Shown here in pieces: positions 1 to 12,345 of a stretch of DNA of 64,000 bases (positions are counted from its first letter, which is position 1; every line of letters begins with the position of its first letter). The DNA is from Aplysia californica (taxonomy: Eukaryota; Mollusca; Gastropoda; Aplysiida; Aplysiidae), in the NCBI RefSeq assembly GCF_000002075.1, contig NW_004797598.1, positions 252,015 through 316,014 of the forward strand, in the 5' to 3' direction. The notes below the pieces were generated by a model that saw nothing but the letters and a program-made list of their open reading frames with translations, was not told the origin of the DNA and searched no databases. A program made the translations under genes and the position numbers.

Positions 1-33
1 ACCCACCCTTTCCCTGTATCTGTATCCTTTCAG

Positions 34-3000
34 CAACAAAGGAGAAGTGGTGGGCAACTACTTTGACTTCATCATCAACACGGGTCACACGGGCAAAGAC
101 AGCAGCCTGTCCTTGGAGCTAGGAGATCGGGCGCTTCTGGACATGGCAGCGATACATCAGAACAGACTGCAGGACTTGGGTGGGTCTTGTGGCTTGCCTG
201 TCAAGGCCTTTGTCTTATAATAGTGTGGAATGGAGGGCTATATAAGTGCATTCAAATATTATTGTTGTTGCTGTTGTTATTTATTATTAGCATTGTTAGA
301 ATTTGTTGTGGCTTTTCATCCTTCTCCTCCTCCTCCTCCTCATCCTCCTCATCTTCTTCAGTTGGGGAGTGCAATGGTATGGTTTGCTTCTTCTTTCCTG
401 TTAAACATCTGCCATCCTTATCTACCCCCCCCCCCCCCTCTTTTCTCTGTATATTACTCAAATCTTTGGCGCTTGTGAAAGGAAGGAGCAAACCACATCA
501 CAGTATCCACCAACCACCCACCCACCTACTTTATATTATGCCTATTTTGGCGTGGTCAAAGAGTAACCATATTATTAACGAGGTGTGATTGTCAAAAAGT
601 TTGTTTCTATTCTTGTCTCGCCTTAATTTGTGCACCATAATGTTGGCCAAAACTGCCAGAGAACCGTCTCATGCTGAAGCCTCTTGTTGCAATGTTCTTT
701 GTGTGGACCGTGGGTGGTTAGAGGGAGCCACTGGTCGATCTTACATCTTTTTTTTTCTGTCTGTCTGTTATTCCTGTCTGTGTCTCACATTTTCCTTGCT
801 CTCAATGACCGTTATTGTGTCAACGTGTTTATTTTTATTCAATACCAACATTTGTGTTTGTGGTTTCTTTTTTCAGCGGAAGAAGACCTCAGTGGTTGCA
901 GAGGAGATTTTGCTCCGCCTGTGTCTGACGATGTGGAAATGGATGATCTCCCCTTACTCCCCGTGGACGATGGAGGTGATGCTGACATGGGAGACGATTG
1001 TGGAGGGCTGGATGCGCCTGGTCAGAAATCTCAGTCTGCGGATGAGGTAGGAGCTCTTTTAGCTTTTCCATGAGTGTGTACGAAGAGTGTGTAGGCGTCT
1101 ATTTGTTTAAGTCTTTGTTAGAGTGTATTAGCTGGTGTTGATGTGTCTTGTCTTCACTGTTGTCCTTATGTGTATTTAATTAATGTATGGCTGAGAAAAT
1201 CCTTTCTTATATTGTTGAACCCAGAAAGTAAAATTTTTAAAGAGATAGGAAAAACTGTTTCATTCTTTTAAAAATTGCACCAACTTTATGAATCAAATCA
1301 TGCTTTTTTTTCAACTTTTAGAATGTGAAGTTTGTCAAAATATATTTTTTTCTCATGCAACCAATACCACTGATCTAAAAATTGCAATAAATTTTTTTTT
1401 TTTGGATTATCGGCCTAGTATATTTGAACAGTTGGTATGATGTCTGTCTCTCCTGCAGAGAAATGCTGCACTCCGAAAATCAAGAAGGAAACGAGTAACT
1501 TTTGCAAGACCAGAGCCAAAACAGGTTAGTATCCTCTTTGCTTATAATTATGTTTCGAATATATTGTTTTCAGGGTTTTCAAATTTGGGCAGTGCCAATT
1601 TCTAGGTCTTTGCAGTAATGTGTACGGAATTTTTTAAAAAAAAAATTTTTGTATTTTTAGTTGGATATCGGTAATGTTTTATTTAAAATGTTCTTAATTT
1701 ACAATGGATTTCTCATAAAGTTCATTTTGTTAAAACAGATGATGTCATTTTTTCCTTGTTGAAGTTATGTTCCTGTATGCAAGGAACGACTTCTTTGATT
1801 TTAGTATCCCTAAAGGTTTTATTTTTGCTCCCCTTCTTTGTTTTCCGTGTTTCTTATCAAATTACATTTCTGTATACAGTTGGACACAGAAGACACAAGC
1901 ACAGAAAACTGGAAATCATGGATAGCTCATGCAATTTGCAGTTCGGCGACTGAAATCTTTTCCATTTTTCAGTGTGGGTTCATCCAAATTGTGGATGTGT
2001 CAAACACATTTATTATTCCCAGACATGTTTAACTTATCCGTGCCCGACTGTATTATTTTATCAGTCCAAATGCACTTGTGTCAGATTGCGTACAATCTTT
2101 CTGTTTTTCAGGTGTTCGATAAATGGGCTTTACTGGATCCACATGACAAAGGCAAAGCTGCTGAAAAGCCTTTAAAGAAAAGTAGGTTGCATAATTTTGA
2201 CCCTGTTACTGGCTTTCGAAGTGTAACAATAATTTTTCCCCTAGTCTTGTGCAAGAAAAGATAGGTTTTGATTTGCACACAGAGAAGACTAAACAGAGTT
2301 TATGGTATAGCGGTTAGATGTTTCCCTGTTGCACGTCGGAGACCCTTAGTTCTAATCGCCTGTGGGGAGAACATTTTTATCACGTATCTCGATCTTTCTG
2401 CTGAGATATATCCCTCTCGGTCTCGGTTGGCCCTAGCAGGTAGAGTTGGAATCCCGCCTCATAAATTATCTAAATTGTGTTGATGGGGATGTAAAATCAC
2501 CTACTTTTTTTGTTGTTAAATTAAAGATTATTTTATCAACTTGGCCTGCTTATTTCCCATCTGTCTCTTGGGGTGCAGCAACCCAAGTTGGTCTTGACGA
2601 ACAGGTTCAGAAAAGCGTAGCCCACCTTCTCAATAGTCTTAAATTTTGTTGAGATTGGTTAATAATTAACCCCTTTCGTTGTCACATCATATCTTCCCGC
2701 TTTCTTGACCAGGAAATGAGTCCAGTCGAACCTGCTCTAATGACCACCTGTATAAGACAATCACGTGTACAAACAGCCACTTCCTATTTCCTCCCTTGCA
2801 TATTTTTTTTCCCATGGTAATGACAGTACATGAGATGTCCACCTGTCGAAGAGAACCACTTTTCTCCATGACAATGGGTGCTGGCCGTCTTAAACAATTT
2901 GTGGGTGGTTGGCGGGTGCTCTGGTGTGTTTGCTTTTTCTTTCCTATCAAACATCTATCATCCTTATCTCCCCTTATTTCGGCGACAAAAAAAAGACTTG

Positions 3001-6000
3001 ATTATAACTGGAAGAAGATGTAACCTCTGAACGTAAGGTTTGCAGGATATAGAATATAGCCACTTTATTACTTGAAGAGACACTTCTTTATCTGCCTGAT
3101 ATTTTCTGGTTTTATTATCTACGAGTACCTATAGTTCGTCAGTCTTTCTGAGTCGGTCTATCTATCTGTCTCTCTATTGATCGCTTTGTCCATAGCCTTT
3201 TCCGTGAATTTGTTGTTATTTTTTTTTTTCCATTCCAGAAATACCATATAAAATTCCAGCGGGCCTGGAAGATGATACGTCAAGAAAACGAAAAATAAAG
3301 GTTGAAATAAAGAAAGAGCTTCCACCGATAAATGAAGTGGTTGAAAAAAGTAAGTGACGTGGTAGATGTTGATACACCATGCCTTTCTGTTGGTTTTATG
3401 TTTTTGTTTGTTTTGTTTTGGGGTTTCTTTGTTTGGGGGGGGGGGGGGGGGGGATTAGTTTTTTTGGGGGGTGAGTGTTTTTTTTGGTTTTTGGAAAAAA
3501 TGCCGCTGAGTGAGACTTGAACCAATTAAGAGTTGATATTGGATTATTTTCAGACAAACTGTTCATATTGTAATGGTTTTATACAAATTGGGAATGTGAG
3601 GGTTTTTTAAAAATGTATCTGATATTTGTGTCTGAGCAATATTTTTCAAATGTCCATAGTTTTGACTTGATCATGTTTGTTGAGGTAATTGAAAATATGG
3701 AAAAGTGAAATGTCTATTCTTTTAAATACTCAGTTGGGGTATGTGAGAAAAATAAGAGTTTGTGATCAAATTTTCCAGCTCTTCAAAATGATGGAAACAT
3801 AAGAGGATGCATAACGACATTTGTAATAGACAGAAAGTACATGTTTTAAGAAGGGACTAGAACTAAGAAACGCTAAGAAAATGGTGTGAGTGGGTGGATG
3901 ACGGGTGCTCTGATGTGGTTTGCTCCTTCTTTCCCATCGAACATCTATTGTCCTAATCTCTCCTCCTTTTTTTCTTTGCTTGTTACTCTCTAGTAACACA
4001 TGATCTAATCTTTGACTCTTCTATGACCCGTTTATGTTGAAACTCACTAAAAACTTTACAAAATGGTATGATAATATAAAAGCTGTCTCCTTTTTTTTTT
4101 CCGTTCAGTGTTTTCCAACAGATCCAGTTTCCCAAAGAATCCCTTGAAAATTCCCGACTTCCCAGAGCTGGATGGAGCGTTTTGGAAAGAGTACAAACTC
4201 CGGGAAAAGATCAAGAAAGAGGAGATTAAGATGGTATGGGCAGTTTGTCGTTACGTAGTCGTCTACTGTGTTGAGGAATCAATTTTTACAATTTTTTGCC
4301 ACTTAAATGTTGCAGTCTTTATAACTGTTTAATGAAAATTGTTCACAGTGTATTTAACTCTGTCTCTCCTCCCCCATCCCTCCTTCTTCCTGTCCCTGTC
4401 CCTCCTCCCTTTCCCCCTTCTCTCTCTGTCTCATTCACTCACACGCGCTCTCTCTGTCTCATTCACTAACACACACTTTGTTTCATTCACTCACTTACAC
4501 TCTCTCACTCTCATTCACTCACTCGCTCTTTCACTCATGTCGACTTTCACATAACAGCAGTATTTTTTATTGTCAACATGTTGTGTTTCTTCGTAGCTGA
4601 AAATGGAAGAACAACTGGAGGAGCTAAGCCTTGAAGCTGAAGCGGAGGAAGAGCTCAGGGATGAAGAATTTCCTCATGGTCAGTACTGTAAATGATTTTT
4701 CTGTTTGTTTATTTTTTTTTGCTGTTGGTTTTTTTTTTTTTCCTCTTCTTGTTCTTTGGTACTTTTCCTTGAAAACAAGGAAGTTGCTAGGAATAGCAAT
4801 AGCACAAGGTATTGCAAGATTATTTTAGCTCTTAGCACAAACTGTTGGTTGAAGGGGGGGTGGGTGGGGGAGGTGGTTATTCTTTGCCATGGATTTAGTT
4901 AGAGAAAATAACCGGTTTCATTGTGTGTGGAATACTTGATGCGGCCCTGACTCACCCAGACTCTACCTCCAACAGACCCTTCGTAATGTGAGTTTGATAC
5001 CTCTGTTGGGTGGTTGGCAGGTTGCAGGTGCTTTAGTATTGTTTGCTCCTTTTTTCCTGTCAAATGTCTATCACCCTTATCTTTCCTTCTTTTTTTTCGT
5101 ATGTTATTCTCTCGCAGCACATCTAATTTTGGGCACTTGTATGACCCATTTGTGTTTGCAAGGGCCATGAAACTCTTACTAAAAGTAAAACTGAGACCTC
5201 TGTTCTAATCCGTTCTTGCTGAAGGTGAAGGGTCGTTGTGCTGACTTGCCATAAACTCTGAACTCAAGCAGCCTCAATTCTCTGTCTGTAGAAGTTAAAG
5301 TGAATACTTTATTGATCAAATGCAATATGACTAATGCATGCCGTTTGTGTTACTAATCTATCTGCTTCTTCTTTCCTATCAAACATCTATCGTCCTAATC
5401 TCCGCTTCTTCTTTTTTATCTTTGATACTCTCTTTTAACACCTCTAATCTTCTGGCGCTCATATGACCTTATGCCATTGCGAGCGCCGTAAAACCTCTAC
5501 TAAAACTGAAAAACTAATCTATGTGTGCAGATGACCTTGACAATGCGGCTGACGATGATGAGATTCCGGTTATTCAGCTCGACACCGATGCGTTTGGATC
5601 TGACCTTGAACATGGGCGACGTTTTATTAGCTCAGACATGGGTATGATTTTCCATGAGCATGCACACTACTGCTGCAACGTATGTGTTATCTTTAGAGGA
5701 CAGTTCATATGCAAGCAGTTCTAATATTTCTGGAATTTTAGATTCTTCAGATTGTTTTTATAATTGTTTGAAATTAAACATTTTGTTATATGAGCAGCTT
5801 TGGCCCCGGAAACCTCTACGTTAGGGAATGTGCCATTCATGTCATTGTTTAGCTTTTGATGCTCATATTTGTTCACTTCTGACTCTTTCTCCTGCTACTC
5901 CTGGCTCCTTCTTACTGCTCTCTTTCAGACACATTCCTGATTTTAGGATAAGTAAGAACAGACACCTAGCCCTCTCAGATAAGAGAAAAAAATGTTGGAA

Positions 6001-9000
6001 GTCGTGTGTGCAAGTTGTGTACATTAAAGATCCCTTGGTGGTCAAAAAATGGAATAGGAGCAGGTTTCAGCTACTGCCCGGGCAAAATTCAAAATCAATT
6101 CCTACCGAAACTGAAAATACTCTAGCCAGTTATAGAGAGTACGTTTGAAATCAGAATGTGGCTATCTCAAGGCAAGGTGCCATACGAATTACGTAAAAGT
6201 CACACGCATAAAAATCAGTTGTGTTGCTCGTTGAAGAACCAGCAGTCGACTTACCTATGAGTTTTAGCAGGGGAATACGCAAAGAAGGAGAAGATTGCCT
6301 GATAGATTTCTTTCTTGCAGGTTATCAGACAGGATTCTCTGACGACATCACTCTGAGCTATGAAGAGCTGGTCAGAAGACATGTTGTAAGTTTTGTTTGA
6401 GTTTTAACTGATTTGGAAAAGTCCTAGTACTTTATGTGAGCTTGTTAAATATGCGAGAGCAACTTGTACTTTGTCACCACTATTTGTCTCAGAGTTTAAA
6501 AGATTAAACTTACAGTGAATGGTATTCTGACATTTTCAGATTTGTAAGTAAATTCAGGGGTTGAGTAAAGGCCTGTTATTACTTATCATAGGTATGTGTA
6601 TTATTGTTCAGCGAGTTGTGGATATTTTTTCATGTTTTAGCGCAGTATTCCACAGGTGCTCACTTAGGCAAGCTTGAAAATTCTTGATGGATTTTTTTTT
6701 TCTTAGTACATATAGTAACAAATGTTAACATAGAATAAAGTTCATCTTTCATGTGGGTTTCACAGGCTATTCAGAGCTCAGAACTACCTGGTTCTCATTA
6801 ATTTTTCATTGACATTTATTTAAACAGCAAGATAGAGGTAGGAAAAAGTAGGGTGCTACTAATTCTGTTTTTCCATTTGGACAGTTCTAACCACATTGTC
6901 TCTGATGTTCTTCCATACAGGAGCAGTTTTTAGCCAGTGCCAGTGAATATGCGCAGCTGACAGATTTATCTAAAAAAGTATCCGAATGGGAGGAGAAAAT
7001 TAAGCCACGACTGGAGGAAGAGGTAGGTTCCTTTTAGGTGAATTCTAAAAAATTGGCAAGGTTCCATTTTGTTCTTAATGATGATAAGGGAGTGCTTATT
7101 TGGGCTACATGTATCCCAAATAAGAAATTAACCCCTCCACCCTAGCCCAGATTGGAAATTAACCCCTCCATCCACCTTATTTGGGCTACCCTTTCTTGCA
7201 AACGTAATTGATCTCTAGATAACAAGAGTTAAGTTACGATTTTTCTTTCCCAGTTTGGCTTATTTGTCGTTCGGTTTAGTTTTATCTCTGTGCTCAACAA
7301 CAGTATACCACTACCAGCGTATAAATTATAATTTCGTATAACAGATATTCTAGAAAATGGACTGACAGTCTCCTGTTTTGTCCCAAAGTTTACTGGTATA
7401 ACAATAGTAACTTTATATGGGTTAGGGTTGGTAAGTATATAGGGTTTGGATTATAGTTATCGTTTGGGGCTGGACCCAAATGGGGTTATCACAATAGACA
7501 TAACGCGCTGTGAATATCAGCTTTAAATGGATGCATAATCCTCGTAGGTCGATGTGATACAATATACAGGGATGCCCAATCTCCGTTTTTTTTTCCGGTT
7601 ATTGCATACACTTGCAAAGGAAAGAGGAATGGTAAGAGAAATGTTTTTGTTTGCTCATTTAAAGATTTTACTAGGTTCGTTTTAGGTGAGGTGTGATGCT
7701 CCGCTCATTTTCCATTTTTTTTTTTTTAAATCATTTGGCATCCCTGAATATTTATCTAGACCAGTGCCGTGAGCTGACACTTTGTTCGACTCACTTTGCT
7801 GCATTTGGTATATAGTAAGCTATCCTTAGATTCTACCACCTCGTCTCTCTCATTCAGTTTAGCCTAGTTTTTGACTCTGTGCTTAACATCAGTATACCCT
7901 TTTGTCTAACAACTGCCTTTAAATCTAGTTTCAGTATGATGCCGTTGTCTCCTAATTCTGCTCTCCCCCACCTCCCCACCTCCAGTTGTAGTTTTAGTAA
8001 AGTTTTATGACACTTGCAACACCATTAGGTCTTATAAGTGCCTACGATTATAAGTGTTGCAAGGGAGTAACAAACACAAAAAATCAAAGAAGAGAGAGAT
8101 AAGGACAATAGATGTTTGATGGTAACAGAGCAAACGACACCAGAGCTTCTGCCAACCACACAACACACCCTCCCCCCTCACGCACTCACACACACCCACA
8201 CACGCACCTACCTCTTTCTCTTGTTTGATGATCTTGTCTTTGTCTTCTGTTCAGGAAAAGCACGAGGCATTCGACATCCACAAGTATGGCACCCAGGTCA
8301 TTGAACAGTTGGTCCGTGGTGAGACCAGGGCCTTTAAAGAACTGGTCCAAGGAAAGCCGCAGTTTGAAGTTTGCAGATGTGCGCTGGCAACTTTGCAACT
8401 GGTATGCTATTAAACGTTTGTGAGGCAGAGTGGTGAAATCAGGCGCTCGTCAAAATAATGAAAGTGAAGAAACTGGCATTTTTTCGCAGGTTTGGCAATT
8501 TTTTTAGAATTTTGGGTTTTTTGGCTCAACACCCACCGTGTCCATTTAAGAATACATCTCTGTGTGGATTGTACTGAAAAACATCAATTAAAGGCATAAA
8601 AAGTGTAAATTTTCTGTTTCCGTGGACACTCGAGTTAAGGAAATAACTATACTTTAGCGGCCATTTCATCGCTAATATTACCTCTGAGACCAGGTGACCC
8701 CCACCTCCTTCTTTCACAAATATCTCGATTTCTTTTTAAGACAAATGAACATTTCTTTCATCCAAAGCAAGACAAATGAACAAGCTTTAAAATGATTCCA
8801 ATAACTCCCTCCATATGCCCAAAAATTGACGAGAGCCTGATTCCACTGTGTCGCGCCACATTTAGGTATCAGTAGTCTGGTGGGTTAGGCTACCAGGCTG
8901 GTAATCATCAGGTTTGCGGTTCAGGGGTTCAAGCTTTAGTTCAGCCCTACTGTTTGTCATTGTGGGGGAAAGCACTTTACACCAATTTCCCACACTTCAC

Positions 9001-9932
9001 CGAGGTGTGAATGGGTCAGTGGCCATAGACAGCAAAAGATCTTGTCAGTATGTTAGTGTTTTAGCGCCTGTCAAATCAGAGCTTGCACTGTATGCTTCCC
9101 AGGAAGCTGAGATTTGTTTCAGAATGCTACAGGTCAGCTTGGGTAATAATATAAATTATAAAGAGCATAGAGCTTGCTATTGAGCAGGAATTTGTGCTAC
9201 ACAAATGCTAATTATTATTATTTTGTTAATTGTTTTGACATTGTAAGATGCTCAGTTTTTACTGTATTAGATTTTAAGAATTTTAAGTGGGTGTTTTCTA
9301 AAATCTTAAAATCTCTAACCCTATCCGTACGCCTGGGGTCATTTTATACCCCAGGGATTGTATTCTTCACATTTTAGAATACTTCTAGTGCAAAGATCTC
9401 TTTGAAACTGTCAGTATTTCTTAAAAAATCATTTTGACAGACTGCTATGTAAAGCGTATGGATCGGATTAATGAGCAAATTTCCTTTTTGGAAAGTGGGG
9501 GCTCAGAGTTCCCCACGTCGTATGGATACGATAGTAAAACATGATGTACGGATAGGGTTACGCAAGTACTGGGTACTTAGAACAACTGTGCTTTGAAATG
9601 CTGTGTAAAGTCTTCTTGTTCGTTTGCAGGTCAGGTCATTTGCTTTAAATTTGCATGCTATATTTGAATAATAGATGGGACTGCAGCGAAAAGCGACGCA
9701 CACACACACATACACAATGCCATTTGGGTCATTTCTATTTTATCTATTAGCACTTTTTTTTTTTATATCAATTCTTCAGGCTAATGTCTACAATGTCGAG
9801 CTGTCAGTGGTACCGGACAAAAACGGCTGCATCATCGACCAACTATATGTAACTCTCCTCTCTACCAAGCGCCACTTCGAGGAACTGGAAGAGTACAGGG
9901 CACCCTCTGTACATGATGTGAAAGACTCATAG
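34..9932 (+). CDS. NCAPH2: Condensin-2 complex subunit H2 (kleisin), 3' 12 exons, 5' partial
   Basis: Exons at 34-179, 877-1046, 1459-1524, 2112-2181, 3239-3349, 4109-4233, 4597-4678, 5531-5641, 6321-6385, 6921-7022, 8255-8401 and 9780-9932 (TAG at 9930). All have AG/GT borders and joining phases, giving 448 aa. Recognised by the order of family blocks: WALLDPHD (human WQSLDPFD), PYKIPAGLED followed by a KRK cluster (human PYSVPP), an acidic middle, SYEELVRRHVEQF, WEEKIKPRLEEEEKHEAFDI followed by HKYG, and FEVCRCALATLQLANVYNVE. Human NCAPH2 is about 600 aa, so roughly the N-terminal quarter to third, including the SMC2-binding part, lies left of the window. Kleisins close the SMC2/SMC4 ring; the C-terminal winged helix (last two exons) contacts SMC4. 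Condensin II is nuclear and acts from early prophase. The acidic exons 877-1046 and 5531-5641 are probably disordered linkers. Identity very secure; expression not visible. Confidence 0.95.
360..480 (+). repeat. Family A SINE, degenerate fragment
   Basis: GGTATGGTTTGCTTCTTCTT and TGTTAAACATCTGCCATCCT match the family A body. It carries a 14-base C run and lacks a clean tail. Lies in an NCAPH2 intron, sense to the gene. Confidence 0.65.
700..850 (+). repeat. Family D SINE-like repeat
   Basis: GTGGGTGGTTAGAGGGAGCC, CTGTCTGTCTGTTATTCCTG and ATGACCGTTATTGTGTCAAC. Reverse copies sit at 38960, 47404, 52157, 53806, 55345 and 63157. Its first 10 bases equal those of family A. NCAPH2 intron. Confidence 0.72.
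2283..2440 (+). repeat. tRNA-derived SINE (family E)
   Basis: TGGTATAGCGGTTAGATG (A box) and TTAGTTCTAATCGCC (decayed B box), then GGGGAGAACATTTTTATCAC and CTCGGTCTCGGTTGGCCC. NCAPH2 intron. A better B box is in the reverse copy at 48206. Confidence 0.65.
2708..2895 (+). repeat. GTCGAACCTG-type interspersed repeat
   Basis: AGTCGAACCTGCTCTAATGA, CACCTGTATAAGACAATCAC and ACAAACAGCCACTTCCTATT. Related pieces at 12192-12345 (plus) and 13205-13295 (reverse). NCAPH2 intron; class unknown, probably a MITE. Confidence 0.6.
2901..2982 (+). repeat. Family A SINE, 5' fragment
   Basis: GTGGGTGGTTGGCGGGTGCT to about TATCTCCCCTTATTTC; tail missing. NCAPH2 intron, sense. It directly follows the GTCGAACCTG-type repeat at 2708-2895. 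Confidence 0.7.
3888..4055 (+). repeat. Family A SINE, diverged
   Basis: From GTGGGTGGATGACGGGTGCT to AACTCACTAAAAAC. The hairpin stem is decayed, so this is probably an old copy. NCAPH2 intron, sense. Confidence 0.75.
5004..5190 (+). repeat. Family A SINE
   Basis: From GTTGGGTGGTTGGCAGGTTG to GAAACTCTTACTAAAAG. The tail is GGGCACTTGTATGACC and a partly decayed stem. NCAPH2 intron, sense. Confidence 0.78.
5361..5510 (+). repeat. Family A SINE, 5' truncated (CGCTC stem)
   Basis: Starts inside the body (CTGCTTCTTCTTTCCTATCA) and ends CGAGCGCCGTAAAACCTCTA. It ends about 20 bases upstream of the NCAPH2 exon at 5531, so its tail lies where the branch point of that intron would be. Confidence 0.8.
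5840..6130 (+). repeat. Family B SINE body, old fragment
   Basis: CTCCTGCTACTCCTGGCTCC, CACCTAGCCCTCTCAGATAA, CATTAAAGATCCCTTGGTGG and CTGCCCGGGCAAAATTCAAA match the family B body; head and hairpin are lost. NCAPH2 intron. Confidence 0.75.
7990..8168 (-). repeat. Family A SINE, antisense in NCAPH2
   Basis: Plus strand reads TTTTAGTAAAGTTTTATGAC, then GAGTAACAAACACAAAAAAT, GATAGATGTTTGATGG and CCAACCACACAA. Diverged. It is the one clear antisense body copy in a host gene in this window. Confidence 0.72.
8255..9932 (+). CDS. NCAPH2: NCAPH2 last two exons: C-terminal winged-helix region
   Basis: Exon 8255-8401 (49 codons) begins EKHEAFDIHKYG and ends CALATLQL; exon 9780-9932 continues ANVYNVELSVVPDKNG and ends at TAG 9930-9932. 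In known kleisins this part folds as a winged helix on the SMC4 head. The 1.4-kb intron between them has taken up a 442-bp MITE (8419-8860), a tRNA-derived SINE (about 8878-9232) and a TTAA MITE (9319-9557) one after another, which nearly fill it. Confidence 0.93.
8419..8860. mobile_element. MITE with long inverted ends (TGTG...CACA), copy 1
   Basis: About 442 bp. Ends: TGTGAGGCAGAGTGGTGAAA then TCAGGCGCTCGTCA, against TGACGAGAGCCTGATTCCAC then TGTGTCGCGCCACA. TT stands on both sides. Other copies at 43189 and 49971. Confidence 0.83.
8878..9232 (+). repeat. tRNA-derived SINE (family F), diverged
   Basis: Head TGGTGGGTTAGGCTACCAGG with a weak B box GGGGTTCAAGC, then CACTTTACACCAATTTCC, GCATAGAGCTTGCTATTGAG and (ATT)n. 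NCAPH2 intron, directly after the MITE at 8419-8860. Confidence 0.83.
9319..9557. mobile_element. TTAA MITE (piggyBac-like), copy 1
   Basis: Inverted ends CCCTATCCGTAC / GTACGGATAGGG, 239 bp, target site now CTAA/TTAC. Interior shared with the copies at 19342 and 49306 (ATCATTTTGACAGACTGCTA). NCAPH2 last intron. Confidence 0.85.
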
Positions 9933-10058
9933 CATCGGGAGCTGGGGGAGGGGGGGGGTGAGAGCGGTTGGCAAAGTTGTGGTGGTTGGAAGGGGGGGAG
10001 TGGCAAAGTGGTGGTGGTTGGAAGCATGCAGGTGGGGGGGGGGGGGGTGTATAGTGAA

Positions 10059-10475
10059 CAGACCTGCCAAGTACTCGGATAAAATTCGAGTTCTCCGACT
10101 ATTTGTAACCCGTCGAAGAACTATTGGATTAACGTAAATTCCTCCTTTTTTTTTTTTTTTTTTCTTTTTCTTTTTTGGGATTGAATTCTATTTCCGTTGA
10201 TCATGAACAATTTATCATGAATGATGTGAAACCTCACAGATTTATCTGCAATACTGGGGCGATTTATTGTGAGTGACATAAAAATACACATTCTTTCTTA
10301 TTTGGAGTTAATTTACAATACACGTTTATTTGCCACAGTTAGTTTGTACTGTAATCTTTAATCTACTAAGGTTCTGGAGACTCATGATTTTTTTCCCCCC
10401 AAACTCCAATTTTTTGAGAATATACTTTGAGGGAAACTCCTGTTTTTGGTCATGGAGGGGTTTTTGGCAGGTCTG
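10059..10475. mobile_element. MITE with CAGACCTGCCAA ends, copy 1
   Basis: CAGACCTGCCAAGTACTCGG at the left, TTTTTGGCAGGTCTG at the right, 417 bp, interior rich in T. It starts about 130 bases after the NCAPH2 stop, so it may be in the 3' UTR. Confidence 0.78.
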
Positions 10476-10497
10476 CGTTAACTCTTTCTCTACTAAG

Positions 10498-10657
10498 CTG
10501 TCCCCGTCGTTTTATGCAAGAAAAACTCCTGAAATTATTTAAACCAAGCGATTCTGTTAATTTTAACAAAGCGTGATAAAGGAAAATAATAAGAAATTAT
10601 GCAAAAAATGATCAAGTTTTGCTAAATTATACGAGGTGCATTAAACCACGGGGACAG
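10498..10657. mobile_element. AT-rich MITE with 6-bp target duplication, copy 1
   Basis: Ends CTGTCCCCGTCGTTTTATGC / GCATTAAACCACGGGGACAG. ACTAAG at 10492-10497 and 10658-10663. 160 bp, interior GCATAATTTC-like motifs. Confidence 0.87.
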
Positions 10658-11108
10658 ACTAAGGGGGTTTCCCTCACCTGTACTGGGCCTTGTCTGCGAC
10701 CTACTTTCTGCTTCTGCCTATCCTTGGAAAAATTAAAGATTTTTACATTCAATTTTCAATAATAGCCACATGTATTATATATATAAATATATATGAAAAC
10801 GAAAGGAAAATAATTATCTATCTCAGGATGTTGCTAGAAACGATCATTCTTCAGCCTGAGATTTCAATTTTGATTATTGTTACTATTGTTAAAGTAAGTA
10901 AGGTTCTTGAAGCAAGAAATGGAGAGCCGTGAGACATGGCTCGTGGTCCAGCGTTTGGAATAACACGAGCCGTGAAACATAGCCCACCGGTAGTGAAAGT
11001 GTCAGGGACAGAAGATAACATATATAATGTATGCCTTGTACTTGTATAGATTACAATTGAATATGTGTGAGGTGTTATTTGTTAATGCATAATGGTTTTT
11101 TTATCATT

Positions 11109-11297
11109 CCTACACACGCACACACACACACACACACATCTCTGTCTCTCTCTGTTTGTCTGTTTTTCTGTCTGTCTATCTACTCGTATCTGTCTGTCTG
11201 TCTGTCTCTCTCTTTCTCTCTCTCTATCTCTCTCACTCTCTCTCTCACTCTCTCTCTCTCTCCCTCCTTTCCCCCTTTTCTCTCTATCTCTCTCTAG
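11109..11297. repeat. (CA)n and (CT)n low-complexity block
   Basis: CACACACA at 11116-11137, then CTGT/CTCT repeats to 11297. The open frames it creates are not genes. Confidence 0.93.
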
Positions 11298-11413
11298 CAA
11301 TAGTGCTCCACTGCACTGCCAGTGGTATATGTGTAAACTCTGGATTAACTAGTTACCATCTCATTAAATTCATTTTGCAGTGTGGGGTTGGGTATGGAGA
11401 AAATGTATTACAC

Positions 11414-11840
11414 CAGGCATGGGCAAACCACGACCTGCGAGCACTTTCAGTCTGGCCTGCAGGTCGACTCGGGTAATTACTAATGAATGAGGCCTCAGTG
11501 GGATAAATAATACTATTTATAAAATAAACTGTCCATCTAGAAAATAAAAATCGTCAATAGTCTACGACCCTGCTGCCCTTGAGTGACATATTATTATTCT
11601 AAAGGCTAAAGTGTTTGTTGTTGAATTCCTGCATGCTGTCGGCATCACTGACCGTTTATGAAGCCACAGCGCCAGAAGAGAGAGAGAGAGAGAGAAAGTG
11701 TTTGTTAAGTTTCACTTTTTTAGAGCTTGGGCATTTCAGCCAATTTCATCGGGCTTTCTCCTGCTTTGGCCCATGAGATAGTCAGAATCTCCTACTTAAT
11801 CAATCGGGGCCCATGACTTGGACACGCTTACCCATGCCTG
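11414..11840. mobile_element. hAT-type non-autonomous element
   Basis: Ends CAGGCATGGGCAAAC / GCTTACCCATGCCTG, typical of hAT transposons, with an 8-bp target duplication having one mismatch: TATTACAC (11406-11413) and TATTAGAC (11841-11848). 427 bp, no transposase. Confidence 0.83.
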
Positions 11841-12191
11841 TATTAGACAAAACTGAAAACTGGATCTAGTGCCTTGAATTTCTCAGTTCATGCTGTGCTG
11901 ATTTACTCTATATATATATAAGATAGTGAAATGAAATGTCACAGATTTTTTTGAAGTTTGCACAACTCCAGCAGAGCTTTGCGCAAAGATGTGTTTTGAG
12001 TCAAGGGAGACGTTTTGAATTTTAATAATTCTGAGGGAGAAGTTGGCTCATTTTGAGGTGCTACGAAATGTATCCCCGACTCTCACTGTAAGTAACTATC
12101 CACAAGGTAGGCGTGTAATTTTCCTTTACTTGTCAGACCTCATGAAATAACATTTTAACTAATTTTATCATTTTATCATGTGTCTAAATAC

Positions 12192-12345
12192 AGTCAAACC
12201 TGCCATGACGACCACCTTGTAAATATGACCACCTGTACAAACAGCCATTTTCCTTTTCCCCCTTTGCGTTTTTTTTCGATATAATTTCACTGTGTAAAAC
12301 GGTCACCTGTCCATCGCGACTACGGCCACCATTAAGAGATTTATC
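12192..12345 (+). repeat. GTCGAACCTG-type interspersed repeat, second copy
   Basis: CAGTCAAACCTGCCATGACG, GACCACCTGTACAAACAGCC and ACGGTCACCTGTCCATCG. A reversed third piece is at 13205-13295. Confidence 0.58.

Noticed and set aside
11067-11476. Overlapping open frames with CLSVCLSLS repeats
   Set aside because: Produced by the (CA)n/(CT)n block.
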